DNA of 48,709 bases, taken from assembly GCA_937998875.1 (NCBI GenBank), contig CALLBO010000106.1, positions 1 to 48,709 on the forward strand, in the 5' to 3' direction. The notes beneath the pieces are model-generated. The model was not told the origin of the DNA. It saw only the letters and a program-made list of their open reading frames with translations, and did not search any database. Origin of the DNA: an uncultured Granulosicoccaceae bacterium (GTDB lineage: Bacteria > Pseudomonadota > Gammaproteobacteria > Granulosicoccales > Granulosicoccaceae). Of the stretch, positions 16,529-25,498 are shown one piece after another (position 1 is the first letter of the stretch; every line of letters begins with the position of its first letter). A program made the position numbers and the translations under genes.

Positions 16529-17013
16529 TGAACAAAGCAGTAATCGGCAAAGCCGCACCAGCTTTTAATCTGCCCTCAACAAGTGACAAATTACTGCGGC
16601 TAAGCTCCCTCAAAGGAAATAACGTCGTACTCTATTTCTACCCGCGTGACGCGACCCCCGGATGCACCACAGAAAGCCAGAACTTTCGCGATGCCAATGC
16701 GAAATTTAACAAAGCCGGGACGCTGGTATTCGGCATCTCGCAGGACTCGATGAAAAGCCATGAGAAATTCCATGCTAAGCAGAAGCTAAACTTCGATCTG
16801 TTGAGTGATGAGAGTGGAGAGGTTTGCCGAAAATACGGTGTCCTTAAAATGAAAAACATGTACGGCAAAAAGTTCGAAGGTATAGAGCGCTCGACTTTCC
16901 TGATTGATGCCAAAGGCAAAATAAGAGCCGAGTGGCGCGGTGTAAAGGTACCAGGTCACGTGGAGGAAGTGCTTGCAGCAGCCCGGGAACTTCACGTGGC
17001 TCAAAACAATTGA
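16528..17013 (+). CDS. bcp: Thioredoxin-dependent peroxiredoxin, Bcp/PrxQ family
   Basis: Reduces hydrogen peroxide and organic peroxides with thioredoxin. The 161-residue protein has the PrxQ/Bcp active site YPRDATPGCTTES with peroxidatic Cys46. The Cys that many Bcp proteins have five residues later is absent. Cys100 (GEVCRKYGV) is the only other candidate resolving Cys seen, similar to the variant of some Bcp proteins with a distant resolving Cys. The GTG start is preceded by AGGAG at 16515-16519. The stop overlaps the TTG start of the FAD oxidoreductase gene (TTGA), so the two are coupled. Confidence 0.93.
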   Translation: MNKAVIGKAAPAFNLPSTSDKLLRLSSLKGNNVVLYFYPRDATPGCTTESQNFRDANAKFNKAGTLVFGISQDSMKSHEKFHAKQKLNFDLLSDESGEVCRKYGVLKMKNMYGKKFEGIERSTFLIDAKGKIRAEWRGVKVPGHVEEVLAAARELHVAQNN

Positions 17014-18140
17014 TAAAAACGAGCTATGACATCGCAGTGATTGGTGCAGGTATCGCAGGGGCATCAGTTGCTGCTGAACTTGCAGACCATGCTTCTGTGC
17101 TGTTACTCGAAAAAGAGGAACTGCCGGGTTATCACAGCACCGGACGGTCTGCGGCGATGTATATTCCAAGCTATGGCCCACCAAAGATTCAGGCACTCAC
17201 CAAAGCGTCTGGTGATTTCTTTAATAATACGCCACCCGAATTCTGTAATACGCCGTTGCTCACACCGCGCGCTGAAATGCTTATCGCTCGGGGAGATCAA
17301 CTGGCCGCAATAGAATCATTCATGCAACACCATTCCACCATTCAGAGTGTCACAGAGATTGGCGCAGCTGAAGTGCTAAGACGATGCCCTTTACTCAGAA
17401 AAACCTATCCCGCTGCCGGTATTCTTGATAGGTCAGGCAGCGATATTGATGTCAATTCACTTCATCAAAGTTACCTTAAAAAATTCAGACAACTCGGTGG
17501 CAAGCTAGCCGTTAACGAGCAAGTTACGCGCTTGCAGAATTTACCCGGTGGCTGGCTTGTAAAAACAAATTCTGCAAGCTTTACAGCCGGTGTAGTGGTT
17601 AATGCTGCAGGCGCCTGGGCGGATGAAGTCGGGAGTATGGCGAGTGCAGAATCTATAGGCCTTCAACCAAAACGACGTACCGCGCTAACGATCAATGCAC
17701 CGGCCAACCTTGATACGACATCAATGCCGCTGGTGGCAGATATCGATGAAGCCTTCTATATGAAGCCGGACGCTGGAAACCTGTTGCTGTCGCCTGCCAA
17801 CGCAAACCCGACACCACCCTGTGACGCACAGCCGGAAGAGTTGGATATCGCTATCTGCATTGATCAAATAGAGCGGGCTTTTGAAATTGAAGTAACCTCC
17901 ATTGTTCGCAAATGGGCAGGCTTGAGAAGTTTCGTCAAAGACAACGAACCCGTCGCGGGATTCTCCGCACAGGCAGACAGTTTTTTCTGGCTGGCGGCGC
18001 AGGGAGGCTATGGAATACAATCTTCCCCTGCTCTGTCCCGATATGCAGCAACGCTGATTCTCGGTAACAGCTTTCCAGAAGATCTACATGCCTACGGGCT
18101 GGATGCTACCAGCCTTGAAGTTAAACGGCTTGGATGTTAA
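17010..18140 (+). CDS. FAD-dependent oxidoreductase, D-amino-acid oxidase (DAO) family
   Basis: Flavoprotein of about 376 residues. The dinucleotide-binding motif VIGAGIAGASVAAEL is at the N-terminus, followed by LLLEKE and GYHSTGRSAAM, as in glycine/D-amino-acid oxidase-type enzymes such as DadA-like proteins. VVNAAGAWAD and the final GGYGIQSSPA bind the cofactor. The TTG at 17010, overlapping the bcp stop codon, is the most likely start; the frame is open to 16932 but that part overlaps bcp. A product of hydrogen peroxide would fit the coupling to a peroxiredoxin, but this is inference and the substrate is unknown. Confidence 0.9.
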   Translation: MIKTSYDIAVIGAGIAGASVAAELADHASVLLLEKEELPGYHSTGRSAAMYIPSYGPPKIQALTKASGDFFNNTPPEFCNTPLLTPRAEMLIARGDQLAAIESFMQHHSTIQSVTEIGAAEVLRRCPLLRKTYPAAGILDRSGSDIDVNSLHQSYLKKFRQLGGKLAVNEQVTRLQNLPGGWLVKTNSASFTAGVVVNAAGAWADEVGSMASAESIGLQPKRRTALTINAPANLDTTSMPLVADIDEAFYMKPDAGNLLLSPANANPTPPCDAQPEELDIAICIDQIERAFEIEVTSIVRKWAGLRSFVKDNEPVAGFSAQADSFFWLAAQGGYGIQSSPALSRYAATLILGNSFPEDLHAYGLDATSLEVKRLGC

Positions 18141-18161
18141 CCCACAGGGGTGCAATAACTC

Positions 18162-18503
<342 letters not shown>

Positions 18504-18536
18504 TTATTACCTGTCGAGCTGTTGCCGGTCAGAACG

Positions 18537-19736
18537 TTACCGGTCAAAACTTGGGGATGCGGAGACTTTGTGGATACTGATATCAGCCCCCTGATATTCC
18601 TCTTCCTTGCTTAAGCGGATACCAACGGTGGCTTTTATCACACCGTAAATTACAAAACCGACCGCGAGTGCGAAAAGTACACCGGCGACTGTACCGATCA
18701 ATTGAGAAACCAGTGAAACACCTCCCAGTCCTCCCATAACCTGCGTACCGAAAATACCTGCAGCGATCCCGCCCCATGCGCCACACACACCGTGTAACGG
18801 CCAAACGCCGAGCACATCATCAATTTTGAGCTTATTTTGAGTAAGGGTAAACAACCATACAAACAAAGCACCTGCGACAGCACCCACTATCAGTGATCCA
18901 CCGGGATGCATTACATCAGATCCTGCACAAACTGCCACCAGACCAGCCAACGGGCCATTGTGCACAAAGCCGGGGTCGTTGCGCCCGACTACCAACGCCG
19001 CCAGTAGTCCACCAACCATCGCCATCAGCGAATTCAACGCAACCAGTCCGCTGATACCACCAATCTCCTGAGCAGACATGACGTTAAAACCGAACCAGCC
19101 TACCGTGAGAATCCAGGCCCCAAGTGCCAGAAACGGTATGCTTGAGGGCGGGTGTGCCAAAAGCACCTTGCCGTCCGCCGTGTAGCGACCGGTTCTGGCA
19201 CCCAGTAATATCACAGCGGCAAGTGCGATCCAGCCACCAACGCCGTGCACCACTACAGACCCTGCGAAATCGTGGAATGGTTGCCCACCAACTGATTCAA
19301 TCCAACTTTGGAATCCGTAGTTGCCGTTCCAGACCAGACCCTCAAAAAAAGGATAGGCAACTGCAACAATAATTATTGAGGCGAGCAACTGCGGATAAAA
19401 TCTGGCTCGCTCGGCGATACCTCCGGAAATGATGGCAGGAATCGCCGCCGCAAAGGTAAGCAGAAAGAAGAACTTAACCAGCTCATAGCCGTTACCTGCC
19501 GTAAGCTCAGGTGCGGGCCGGAAAAAATCTATTCCGTAAGCAATTGAATAGCCTATAAAAAAGTACGCTACTGTTGAAACACCAAAGTCACATATTATTT
19601 TTACCAGCGCGTTAACCTGGTTTTTTTCACGGACAGTTCCCACCTCCAGAAAGGCAAATCCCGCGTGCATCCATAGCACCAGAATCGCACCAAGCAGTAC
19701 AAAAAGAGTATCCGCACCTGACTGAAGAGCATCCAT
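18537..19736 (-). CDS. amtB: Ammonium transporter AmtB
   Basis: Trimeric ammonium channel of 399 residues with about eleven helices. The twin pore histidines are in VVVHGVGGWIAL and WPLHGVCGAWGG. ADTLFVLLGAILVLWMHAGFAFLEVG is the typical first helix, and no cleavable signal peptide is seen. The cytoplasmic tail SKEEEYQGADISIHK contains the conserved GlnK-contact region. It is followed by glnK. I looked for a sigma-54 promoter upstream on the minus strand and found none that fits. Confidence 0.96.
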   Translation of the reverse strand: MDALQSGADTLFVLLGAILVLWMHAGFAFLEVGTVREKNQVNALVKIICDFGVSTVAYFFIGYSIAYGIDFFRPAPELTAGNGYELVKFFFLLTFAAAIPAIISGGIAERARFYPQLLASIIIVAVAYPFFEGLVWNGNYGFQSWIESVGGQPFHDFAGSVVVHGVGGWIALAAVILLGARTGRYTADGKVLLAHPPSSIPFLALGAWILTVGWFGFNVMSAQEIGGISGLVALNSLMAMVGGLLAALVVGRNDPGFVHNGPLAGLVAVCAGSDVMHPGGSLIVGAVAGALFVWLFTLTQNKLKIDDVLGVWPLHGVCGAWGGIAAGIFGTQVMGGLGGVSLVSQLIGTVAGVLFALAVGFVIYGVIKATVGIRLSKEEEYQGADISIHKVSASPSFDR

Positions 19737-20009
19737 AAACCGACCTGGCCAAAATTAAGGTCTGGCCATTTTAAAAATAACTGGGATGCATTGATAGTGA
19801 AATCAGAAAACCAGGTAGAAACCGCTTCTCATTCAACCAACGCAACACAAAGCTAAACGGATAAATCTGGCACTTTTCTTGACACGGGTACTGCCATATC
19901 CAGCACGAATACAGTATGACATGACCATGCAACGCCAATACCCTGACAACCGTAGCCAGTTAACCACACAACTGATACCAGCCAACCGGTGTAAAGGATT
20001 TCCTGCGCG

Positions 20010-21020
20010 TTGCTGTCAATAATCGACTACGCAAAGACGCAGACATCTGCAATGCTAGATCCGATTATCTATCTGCACATTCCCAAGACTGCTGGCACCA
20101 GTTTCCGGGTCAGTGCTGAAAACTACTTTGGAGAGTCCGGTATTTTGCGTGACTACGGCGCTGACTCCGGTGACACCTCGAAAGACATCATAAAGTCTTA
20201 CTATGCCAGTGAAGATCTCAATTCACTGCGTGAGCTTGGCCTTACCCGAAAACTACTCTGCGGCCACTTCTCGTTGCCGCGCTATCGTGAGGTCTTTCCA
20301 GATTCACCGATCATGACCTTTTTCCGTGATCCGATGAAACGTGTGGTTTCGGAGTTTGTACATTTCTCCAATCACTATAGCTTTAACGGTACGCTTGAGA
20401 ACTTCTACAGGGACCCGAAGTTTCAGAACCGACAACACCATATGCTCGGTGGCGCAAAGCCGACCGATCTGGATTTCTATGGCATCACTGAACAATACGA
20501 AAAAAGTCTAAAAATGTTTAACCAACGCTATGCCACAGACTTACAAGTAGCAGAGTTGAACAAAGGTGAATACAGCCCCGCATCGGTTGTAAAACCGACG
20601 CCGGAACAGATGGATGAAATTTATCATCTCAATCAGGCAGATCTGAACTTATACAAGCACGCGCTAACTCATTTCGACGAGCAGGCAACTAAACCCCGCA
20701 TAGTCGGAAGCGATACAACACGGTATCGCGGCAATTTTGGCGGCATCAGAGAGAACAAACTATATGGCTGGGCGTCTGACTCAAAATCCGATACGCCGAC
20801 AAAGTTAAACATCGCTGTTAACGGTGTTTTTATAGTCTCCATTACTGCAGACAAAAACAGACCGGATCTGGTGCGCAACGGCATCAACACTAACGGAAAG
20901 TGCGGATTCGCGGTACCTTTAAACGCGCTCGGTGATATCAGTCTGCATGACAGTATCTCAGTGACAACCGAAGACGGCTTGTTTGAACTGCCCAACAGCC
21001 CGTTAGTAATGGCAGCCTGA
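20010..21020 (+). CDS. Sulfotransferase family protein with extra C-terminal domain
   Basis: Probably transfers sulfate from PAPS to a glycan or other acceptor. The 5'-phosphosulfate loop IYLHIPKTAGTSFR and the 3'-phosphate motif TFFRDPMKRVVSEF are clear, as in the sulfotransferase family 2 group. After about residue 230 a separate beta-rich domain begins (GGIRENKLYGWASD, then NIAVNGVFI, NRPDLVRNGI, GKCGFAVPL), a module I associate with bacterial glycan enzymes but cannot name with certainty. TTG at 20010 has AAGGA about 12 nt upstream; ATG at 20052 is the alternative and starts right before the P-loop. The 270 bp before it show no other gene. Confidence 0.85.
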   Translation: MLSIIDYAKTQTSAMLDPIIYLHIPKTAGTSFRVSAENYFGESGILRDYGADSGDTSKDIIKSYYASEDLNSLRELGLTRKLLCGHFSLPRYREVFPDSPIMTFFRDPMKRVVSEFVHFSNHYSFNGTLENFYRDPKFQNRQHHMLGGAKPTDLDFYGITEQYEKSLKMFNQRYATDLQVAELNKGEYSPASVVKPTPEQMDEIYHLNQADLNLYKHALTHFDEQATKPRIVGSDTTRYRGNFGGIRENKLYGWASDSKSDTPTKLNIAVNGVFIVSITADKNRPDLVRNGINTNGKCGFAVPLNALGDISLHDSISVTTEDGLFELPNSPLVMAA

Positions 21021-21048
21021 AACCTCTACGATTGACGATGCCGTATTT

Positions 21049-21191
21049 CGTAGGGGGGCATAAGCGACAGCGCATCCACCAATCTGCCACAACCAATGGC
21101 GCAAGATTTACAGCGAACTAAATCTTGACCGGGTAATTATGTATCTGACGTGCTGCACATTTGGTGGATGCGCAAGCTTATCCTCCCTACG
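21049..21191. repeat. 143-bp element with imperfect terminal inverted repeats
   Basis: The left arm (21049-21082, starting cgtagggggg and ending gcatccaccaa) is the imperfect reverse complement of the right arm (21161-21191, ttggtggatgcgcaagctta then tcctccctacg). A small inner foldback (agattta ... taaatct) lies between. Arms of the type GTAGG-GGATAAG-GCGCATCCACCAA are widespread in gammaproteobacterial intergenic regions as REP- or MITE-like repeats. It lies between the convergent sulfotransferase and nitroreductase genes, where its hairpin could also end transcription. Confidence 0.75.
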
Positions 21192-21207
21192 TTAAGTGCT
21201 GTAGCTG

Positions 21208-21897
21208 TTACTCGTACACAGTGACAAACTCAGACAACTCAGCTCTTTCAGTCTCCAATGTATTTTCAACGACATCAAAGTCTGCATAGCCGATAGACAT
21301 ACCACAAACCACCACTTCCTCGTCTTTGAGCGGTAGCACACGGCGAATAGATTTGTGATAACCACAGAAAGCCGCCTGCGGGCACGTATGCAGCCCGGCT
21401 TCTCGCGCCAGTAACATCACATTTTGCAGATACATGCCGTAGTCCAGCCAACTGCCAATGTTCAGATCGCGGTGAATGGTAAATACCGCGCCGGCAGGTG
21501 CACTGAAAAATTCATAGTTGCGCCGGTGTTGTGCCTTCATTTTTTCTTTATCACCCTTCTCAATACCAACAAGGCTGTAAAGATCCCAACCGACTTTACG
21601 TCTGCGGGAGAGATAGGGCTCAAAGAACTTATCCGGGTAATACGGCTGCTCTTCTTCGTAAGGCACATCATTGTCGTAATCTTTACAAACCGCTTCACTG
21701 ACGCGGTGCAATGACTCACCCGCGAGTAAATGTACATTCCATGGCTGCATGTTTGTACCGCTCGGTGCGCGCGATGCTTTTAGCAGAATATCCTGTAGAA
21801 GCTCAGGGTCAACAACATCCGGCAGGAAACCTCGCAGGGAGCGCCGGGTGGCGATAGCGTCCGAGACGGTATTTGATTTTCTATCTACAGATGACAT
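21208..21897 (-). CDS. Nitroreductase family protein
   Basis: FMN-dependent oxidoreductase of 229 residues. The FMN-binding signature RRSLRGF near the N-terminus and APSGTNMQPWNVHLL are typical, followed by the central helix SWLDYGMYLQNVMLLAREAG and CGMSIGYAD at the C-terminal side. It may reduce nitro groups, quinones or enones. It follows the SDR gene after 8 bp and is the third gene of a probable SnoaL-SDR-nitroreductase operon. Confidence 0.92.
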   Translation of the reverse strand: MSSVDRKSNTVSDAIATRRSLRGFLPDVVDPELLQDILLKASRAPSGTNMQPWNVHLLAGESLHRVSEAVCKDYDNDVPYEEEQPYYPDKFFEPYLSRRRKVGWDLYSLVGIEKGDKEKMKAQHRRNYEFFSAPAGAVFTIHRDLNIGSWLDYGMYLQNVMLLAREAGLHTCPQAAFCGYHKSIRRVLPLKDEEVVVCGMSIGYADFDVVENTLETERAELSEFVTVYE

Positions 21898-21905
21898 AGC
21901 AGCTT

Positions 21906-22817
21906 TTATCCAAAAGGGTCAATCTCTTTCTTAACAATCCGCTCGATGTGCTGCATGCCCTCCTGAATCTCTATGCCGCCTCTGACATCACTGATTTCAT
22001 CAAAGATAGCGGCGATATTTTCAGGCGTGCGCTGACCTTCAGGTAGCTTTATACCTTGCGCCTCTATAAGTTTCACGATGGTATAGGCACCAGCGCCGGC
22101 AGCCAGAATCTGGCGACTTGGTGCTTCCTTCGACGCGAGAAACAAAACCGCCGGAGTCACGTACTCAGGCTTGAGCTTTTGCAACATGTTCTCGGTCATC
22201 ACGTCTTCGGTCATTCTGGTCGCAGCGGATGGCACCAGACTGTTTACATGGATATTGTATTTACGTCCTTCAATGTGCAAAACATTCATCAAGCCGACAA
22301 CACCGAACTTTGCAGCAGCATAGTTTGCCTGACCAAAGTTGCCGTAGATACCCGAAGAAGAACTTGTCATTATAATACGACCGTATCGCTGCTCCCGCAT
22401 CAAAGGCCACACAGCATGACAACAGTGAGCGGTACCGTTTAGATGCACATCAACCACAATCTTCCAGTCTTCAATGGACATTTTTGTGAAAGACTTGTCG
22501 CGCAAAATACCTGCATTGTTAACCAGTATATCTACCCTGCCCCAGCGCTCTGCTGCGTCAGCAACCATTGATGCGGCCTGATCGGTATCAGTGATATCCG
22601 CCCCGTTAGCGATTGCCTCACCGCCGGCGTCAATGATTTCCTGCGCAACTGCTTCGGCGACAGTTGATGACACCTGGCCACTACCATCACGATCAGCACC
22701 GAGGTCATTGACAACCACTTTCGCACCACGCGCTGCAAACTGCAAAGCATGCGACCGACCGAGCCCTGTGCCGCCGCCGGTAACAATAGCTACCTGATCT
22801 TTGAAATCAATTGTCAC
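21906..22817 (-). CDS. Short-chain dehydrogenase/reductase, HSD17B4-like
   Basis: NAD(P)-dependent alcohol/ketone oxidoreductase of 303 residues. The cofactor motif VTGGGTGLGRSHA, LVNNAGILRDKSF, catalytic Ser in IIMTSSSSGIYG and the Tyr-x3-Lys in YAAAK are present. Length and the VVNDLGADRDGSG insertion resemble the hydroxyacyl-CoA dehydrogenase domain of peroxisomal multifunctional enzyme 2, so a 3-hydroxyacyl-CoA or steroid-like substrate is plausible. It is followed by the nitroreductase gene. Confidence 0.93.
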   Translation of the reverse strand: MTIDFKDQVAIVTGGGTGLGRSHALQFAARGAKVVVNDLGADRDGSGQVSSTVAEAVAQEIIDAGGEAIANGADITDTDQAASMVADAAERWGRVDILVNNAGILRDKSFTKMSIEDWKIVVDVHLNGTAHCCHAVWPLMREQRYGRIIMTSSSSGIYGNFGQANYAAAKFGVVGLMNVLHIEGRKYNIHVNSLVPSAATRMTEDVMTENMLQKLKPEYVTPAVLFLASKEAPSRQILAAGAGAYTIVKLIEAQGIKLPEGQRTPENIAAIFDEISDVRGGIEIQEGMQHIERIVKKEIDPFG

Positions 22818-22900
22818 TGTATTTCTCCCACTGAAATCGCAAACCGTTTAAACGTTCGCCTGATAGCAACCCGGCTGCTGTTGTCAATCATTCTAGTCAA

Positions 22901-23908
22901 TCACCGGCGATGCAGAGTTATCTCACGCATACGCCGAAAAACATCAACACCGAGTTGATTATAGACATCAAGCAAATCAACCAACACCCAGTTCTCACGA
23001 ATCAAGCCGTTTTCACAACGCCAGAAATCGAGGCTGCGCATAGTGATTTTTTTATCCGATGGAGCAATTCCCATCCAACCATCACCGCTCAATGTCATGT
23101 ACATACCCGGCCAGGCGGTGAACCCGACATAATCTCCATCACCGAACAAATCACCAGTGCCACCGGACCCGACTCTATCAGGCATAGCATTTAAGAACGG
23201 TATCTGATGACAATGCCGGAATCCGTCGACGCCGCAGCTCGTACCAATACCCGCCGGGCCATACCAGTAAAACGAAGGGTGCCAGTATCGGTCAAGTTGC
23301 ATTGCTTCGACACCCCCAGATGCAAAATTCGTAAGACCCAGCAACATGTCCGATACCAGTCGCGTACTTGCGTCTGATCTGCCGTTATCTCTTGGTGCGG
23401 GCACCCGTCCGTCCAGAGTGGCAGGCCCTGGCACCAGCCACTCCACACCAATCGGTGGTGACATTGGCCATGCCTGCGCCTGCATCATCAGCGCCGGGAT
23501 GTCCCACAGCGCCTGAATTTCAACAACCTTGTCATCCTCGACACGATAAAATTCATGAAAGCGCATCTGTACCACATGCCTGGTCGGAGGAATATCGAGC
23601 CACTTCTTTTCAAACACACCGGTGTAAAATCCTGCACACCCTACCCATACTTTATTGTTCACCTCGCCTGCCATAAAAATGTAATCCCGTCGTTCAAGCC
23701 TGGGGATTGCTGCAATCAATGGCGCATATACCGTTTGATATAACGCTTGCGGCCCTGTCAAATCCTCAAACGGATGAGTGAAATGGATATCGCAATCATC
23801 TGTAAGTACCTGACTGAGCACGTCGGGCAACTTACTTTCAGTTGAGTTGTACAGGGCATCCATAATCGGTTTTACAACTGCTTTTGCACTGTTGCACTGA
23901 TCGGTCAC
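22901..23908 (-). CDS. Double SnoaL/NTF2-like protein
   Basis: 335-residue cytoplasmic protein apparently made of two SnoaL-like (polyketide-cyclase/ester-cyclase type) units. The first (about 10-140) contains DIHFTHPFEDLTGP and FHEFYRVEDDKVVEIQALWD. The second (about 185-330) contains DRYWHPSFYWYGPAGIGTS and FWRCENGLIRENWVLVDLLD. The second half has the conserved W-N/E-L-D-type end of ester cyclases. Function is unknown: such folds serve as cyclases, isomerases, dehydratases or binding modules. It is the first gene before the SDR (83-bp gap), which hints at a shared catabolic or modification pathway. Confidence 0.82.
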   Translation of the reverse strand: MTDQCNSAKAVVKPIMDALYNSTESKLPDVLSQVLTDDCDIHFTHPFEDLTGPQALYQTVYAPLIAAIPRLERRDYIFMAGEVNNKVWVGCAGFYTGVFEKKWLDIPPTRHVVQMRFHEFYRVEDDKVVEIQALWDIPALMMQAQAWPMSPPIGVEWLVPGPATLDGRVPAPRDNGRSDASTRLVSDMLLGLTNFASGGVEAMQLDRYWHPSFYWYGPAGIGTSCGVDGFRHCHQIPFLNAMPDRVGSGGTGDLFGDGDYVGFTAWPGMYMTLSGDGWMGIAPSDKKITMRSLDFWRCENGLIRENWVLVDLLDVYNQLGVDVFRRMREITLHRR

Positions 23909-24069
23909 TTCATCTACCCCGTGATAGCGTTACAAACCCGATTATAAGCCAACTGGAACTGAAAATGCTGCAGCCCGGAATCCCTTTGTCCCGCAAACAA
24001 CGTTATTTAACGTTGGTGTTATCGCCCCTTCAGTGGCAAAGAACTCCCGGGTAGCATTTCAGATTTGGG

Positions 24070-24075
24070 TATAAT
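24070..24075 (+). promoter_or_regulatory. Putative -10 box of ogt
   Basis: A perfect TATAAT lies 28 nt before the ATG of the methyltransferase gene. No clear -35 hexamer is seen. It overlaps the alternative upstream TTG frame and so supports the ATG at 24104. Confidence 0.35.
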
Positions 24076-24103
24076 CCATCTGCCCCTTGAAATATCGTCC
24101 GCA

Positions 24104-24628
24104 ATGCCTGACAAAAAACCGCTATTCAAACCATTTACCGGAGAGACGTACTATCAATGGTACGACTCCCCGATCGGCAAGTTACTGATTACCGGCAATC
24201 AATCCGCAATTGCAACAATTACCTTCCCGATTCAAAAAGCCCGCCCCCACGATCAATGGACTGGAACTACTACACATTTTAAAGAAACGTGTAAACAGCT
24301 CGATCACTACTTTGCCGGTAGATTGAAAAGCTTTGACCTGCCGCTGTCGCCGGGGGGCACCGACTTTCAACAACGTGTCTGGCGTCAGCTGTTAAAGATT
24401 CCGTACGGGCAGACCACCAGCTACGCAAAAATCGCCGGCAAGATAGGCAACAGTAAGGCAATGCGCGCTGTCGGCAGTGCTAACGGACGTAACCCGATAC
24501 CCGTGATTATTCCGTGCCACAGAGTTATCGGCAGCGATGGCAGTTTGACGGGCTTCGGTGGTGGCTTGCCTACAAAATCCTTTTTACTCGATTTGGAAAA
24601 CTCAGATCAACTTTGCCTGTCCTTCTAG
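24104..24628 (+). CDS. ogt: Methylated-DNA--protein-cysteine methyltransferase
   Basis: Repairs O6-alkylguanine by transferring the alkyl group to its own cysteine. The active-site motif is IPCHRVIG (Cys138), followed by LTGFGGGLPTKSFLLDLE; the helix-turn-helix part with the arginine finger is SKAMRAVGSANGRNP. An N-terminal YYQWYDSPIGKLLI strand is typical of Ogt/AdaB. ATG at 24104 gives 174 residues, the usual length; the upstream TTG at 24065 precedes the likely promoter box. Stand-alone gene. Confidence 0.94.
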   Translation: MPDKKPLFKPFTGETYYQWYDSPIGKLLITGNQSAIATITFPIQKARPHDQWTGTTTHFKETCKQLDHYFAGRLKSFDLPLSPGGTDFQQRVWRQLLKIPYGQTTSYAKIAGKIGNSKAMRAVGSANGRNPIPVIIPCHRVIGSDGSLTGFGGGLPTKSFLLDLENSDQLCLSF

Positions 24629-24634
24629 CACAGG

Positions 24635-24763
24635 TTAAATTGACGCCGCCATATTACATTCTGCAGACGGATTTTCAGCAGCACTGTAACGACCAATAGC
24701 AAACGGAGCCATGATGCTCGTCAGTGCGATGTATTCATAGTCGTTGTTATTGCCTGACACCAT
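24635..24763 (-). CDS. Possible 42-codon small ORF
   Basis: Minus-strand frame in the 210-bp gap between ogt and the histidine phosphatase gene. The product begins MVSGNNNDYEYIALTSIM and ends ECNMAASI. No ribosome site or family is recognised and it is not membrane-like. Listed only because it fills most of the gap. Confidence 0.18.
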   Translation of the reverse strand: MVSGNNNDYEYIALTSIMAPFAIGRYSAAENPSAECNMAASI

Positions 24764-24838
24764 CTGCACACCCTATCTATTTTGTACCTGCAACACTGCC
24801 TGCGGTAGACTTGACGTACGCCAGATACGATAACGAAC

Positions 24839-25438
24839 ATGACAACAATTCACTTTATTCGCCACGGCCAATCAACGTGGAATGCAGAGATACGGATACA
24901 GGGCACATCAGACCCGGACCTGTCAGATCTGGGCCGCTCTCAGGCCGGTGCTCTTGCAGGAAAACTCCCGGCCTTTGACAGTTTCTACTGCAGCGACCTC
25001 AAACGCACCAGACAGACCATAGAACTGATTCTTGAAGGTAAAACTGAAAATGTTGACTACCGAAGTTCCCTGCGCGAGATTCATCTTGGTCCATGGGAAG
25101 GCATGCTACTGACTGATGCGACCGAACAGTATCCGGAACAAACGGATCACTTTCGCAATAATCCAGAACTGTTTTCGTTGGAAGATGCAGAAACATTCAC
25201 AGCGCTACAAGCCAGGGCACACAATGCAGTAAATGAAATTGTTGCCGAGTGCCCGGGACAAACTGTACTTGTAGTCAGCCATGGTGCGCTTTTAAAGTCA
25301 TTGCTAATTGACTATGAAAACCGGCCGCTCAACACCATCTGGAAGGATCCACACATGGACAACTGCGGCCACAGTATTGTCGAATACGCTGCAGGTTCAC
25401 CTAAACTTTTGAAGTTTGCAGATCATGATGAGTGGTAA
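24839..25438 (+). CDS. Histidine phosphatase family protein (phosphoglycerate mutase-like)
   Basis: 199-residue member of the branch-1 histidine phosphatase family. The catalytic RHG motif is in FIRHGQSTWN, with the phospho-accepting His; the second catalytic His is in VVSHGALLKSL, and the acid residue in LREIHLGPWEG. SDLKRTRQTIE supplies the second Arg. Substrate unknown; close relatives act as phosphoglycerate mutase-like, CobC-like or broad phosphatases. No cobalamin genes are near. Sits alone between ogt and the TauE gene. Confidence 0.92.
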   Translation: MTTIHFIRHGQSTWNAEIRIQGTSDPDLSDLGRSQAGALAGKLPAFDSFYCSDLKRTRQTIELILEGKTENVDYRSSLREIHLGPWEGMLLTDATEQYPEQTDHFRNNPELFSLEDAETFTALQARAHNAVNEIVAECPGQTVLVVSHGALLKSLLIDYENRPLNTIWKDPHMDNCGHSIVEYAAGSPKLLKFADHDEW

Positions 25439-25498
25439 CTGCCCACTAACCTGCATTGGATGTAGACTTTCGTTCTGCTCTATTGGTCGCCTCGTGAA

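Noticed and set aside
19868..19883. Sigma-54-like TGGCAC-N5-TTGA before the sulfotransferase gene
   Set aside because: The -12 GC is replaced by GA, and it points away from amtB, the gene where sigma-54 control would be expected.
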